Origin: Flavobacterium sp. UBA6195
GTDB taxonomy: Bacteria > Bacteroidota > Bacteroidia > Flavobacteriales > Flavobacteriaceae
DNA length: 31,912 bases
Direction: 5' to 3'
Assembly: GCF_002422095.1 (NCBI RefSeq)
Contig: NZ_DITB01000106.1
Span: 1-31,912, forward strand
How positions within the stretch are numbered: the stretch's first letter is position 1; every line of letters begins with the position of its first letter. The position numbers and the translations under genes were made by a program. The notes beneath the pieces were generated by a model. That model made no database searches, was not told the origin of the DNA, and worked only from the letters and a program-made list of their open reading frames with translations. Below, in pieces: positions 30,755-31,912 of the stretch.

Positions 30755-31912
30755 TTAGAAGTTAATATAGAAGTTAACAAAATATGTTCTTCCGTATCCA
30801 TAGAAATATTTAGGACCAAAAGCACGAGTTCCGCTAACCAAATCTTGTTGTAAGTCAGGGAATGTTGCTTTACGAGATTGTTCGAAACCACCCGTTTTAT
30901 AGGTAACATCTAAAACATTATTTACTGAAGCAAAGAAACCAACAGTGTTACGATTTGCTTTACTAATTCTCCATGATTTTCCTCCAGTTAAGTTTAAAAT
31001 TGAGAAACTATCAAATTTTTCTTGTTTTAAAACTTTTCTAACAGCATCATCTGTAGCACCTGGATAAGAAACTCCAGTTGCTGGGTTAATACTGAAATTA
31101 TCTGTTCTTAATATGTTTGAAACATCGATATAAGAATCTCCAAGATAGTTGATGTTGGCTCCAACCCACCAAAAACGAGGGTCACGGTATTCTAAACCAA
31201 ATGACGCAGCTGTTTGAGGCATTCCAGGTTGATGATAATCTTTAATATATACTTTTCCAAAATCTTTTATAGGATCTTGACCTAAAGCAGCTAAACCGTC
31301 ATCATTAGTTTTTAATTTAGCATTTTTAGAGTAAATATATTGACCATATGATGCTGCAGCAGTAGCTTTAATTGTAGATGTAATTTGATATTCTATACCA
31401 AGTTCAACTCCCATGTTTTGTTTTTCTAAACCAGTAACAATTTCACTAACAAAAGCATCTTCATCTCCTTCAGTATCACCTATGTTTTCAGCATAAAAGA
31501 AAGAAATATCAGTAGCATTACTTATTTTTGAATAAAAACCTGTTAATCTACTTTTGAATTTAGGACTTCTTATGATATAACTACCATCAGCACTTACAAT
31601 AGATTCACTAACTAAATCAGGAGTTATATTGTTGTTTAAACGAGCATTTGAAAATGAGCTTCTTAAAGTTGGAGCTTTTGTCATGTACATTCCATTGAAA
31701 TCCAATAGGTGTTTTCCAGTAAGTTTGTAGGTAATTCCTCCTTTGAAACCAAAATTCTCAAAAACGATGCTTTTTCCTTTACCAAATGAATTGTTTGCAT
31801 AGATTCCATTTCTGAACAATCCTTCTCTTTGATATTCTGTTCTAGAAAAAGATTGTGCTAAATAAAAATCAGCTTTGTCGTAAGAAAATTTAAATTGTGT
31901 AAAACCATCAAA
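30755..31912 (-). CDS. TonB-dependent receptor, C-terminal part
   Basis: The frame is open through the window edge, so at least 385 residues of the C-terminal barrel are present and the signal peptide and plug lie outside. The pattern of alternating strands is receptor-like: FSRTEYQREG, GGITYKLTGKHLLDFNGMY, ASFGLEYRDPRFWWVGANINYL, VGFFASVNNVLDVTYKTGGFEQSR. The protein ends in YFVNFYINF with a terminal Phe, as in outer membrane barrels. 'VNNVLD..YKTGGFEQSR' is common in Bacteroidetes receptors. It would import a substrate with energy from TonB. The two lipoproteins downstream take the place that SusD has in Sus-type systems; there is no SusD here within the window. Confidence 0.9.
   Translation of the reverse strand, partial: FDGFTQFKFSYDKADFYLAQSFSRTEYQREGLFRNGIYANNSFGKGKSIVFENFGFKGGITYKLTGKHLLDFNGMYMTKAPTLRSSFSNARLNNNITPDLVSESIVSADGSYIIRSPKFKSRLTGFYSKISNATDISFFYAENIGDTEGDEDAFVSEIVTGLEKQNMGVELGIEYQITSTIKATAAASYGQYIYSKNAKLKTNDDGLAALGQDPIKDFGKVYIKDYHQPGMPQTAASFGLEYRDPRFWWVGANINYLGDSYIDVSNILRTDNFSINPATGVSYPGATDDAVRKVLKQEKFDSFSILNLTGGKSWRISKANRNTVGFFASVNNVLDVTYKTGGFEQSRKATFPDLQQDLVSGTRAFGPKYFYGYGRTYFVNFYINF

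Overview
The window looks like a low-GC Bacteroidetes chromosome, most likely Flavobacterium or a close relative. The reasons are AT-rich codon use, -7 boxes of the TAnnTTTG type, little Shine-Dalgarno signal, and many lineage-typical families: GLPGLI, DUF4837, DUF2480, DUF3078, DUF5689, choice-of-anchor J and TonB-dependent receptors. Coding density is high. No gap without a gene exceeds about 160 bases. I saw no rRNA, tRNA, insertion sequence, prophage or CRISPR array.

Left part (1-4519). The first 80 bases hold the N-terminus of DNA polymerase III delta' (holB) on the minus strand. It diverges from a plus-strand run: pgk, a membrane-bound-type lytic transglycosylase with two LysM domains, a DUF4837 lipoprotein and an ElaA-type acetyltransferase. 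The acetyltransferase starts directly behind an intrinsic terminator.

Accessory-looking module (4520-9213, minus strand). A LuxR-type response regulator without a kinase neighbour is followed by a tiny exported two-cysteine protein, a GLPGLI-family protein and a large TonB-receptor-like outer membrane protein. A near-perfect 28-bp sequence occurs twice, once on each side of the regulator gene. Each copy sits at the same distance upstream of a -7-like box. A strong hairpin separates the peptide from the GLPGLI gene. This is the best candidate in the window for an undescribed system: a regulator-controlled secreted peptide plus envelope partner.

Middle (9214-18966, minus strand). This part holds a tandem-OmpA-domain protein coupled to an S41 (CtpA/Prc-like) protease, rnpA, and a second-type elongation factor G. 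The EF-G paralogue has Phe in place of the catalytic His of the DTPGH motif. Then come an M1 metallopeptidase, an S8 lipoprotein protease and an MBL-fold hydrolase. Most of these genes end in a clear intrinsic terminator.

SUF region (19051-26482, plus strand). A textbook Bacteroidetes promoter drives sufA-sufB-sufC-sufD-sufS, a META-domain envelope protein, sufE, sufT (MIP18/DUF59) and a DUF2480 protein. Together they form an iron-sulfur cluster assembly operon. Three of its gaps carry copies of an ACTG-based intergenic repeat, and a terminator-like hairpin lies between sufD and sufS. A DUF3078 gene with its own promoter follows.

Right end (27441-31912, minus strand). hflX converges on DUF3078 over a shared bidirectional terminator. 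The last unit is a TonB-dependent receptor, cut by the window edge, followed by two lipoproteins with choice-of-anchor J domains and acidic residues just after the lipid cysteine. It looks like a surface uptake or binding complex of unknown substrate.
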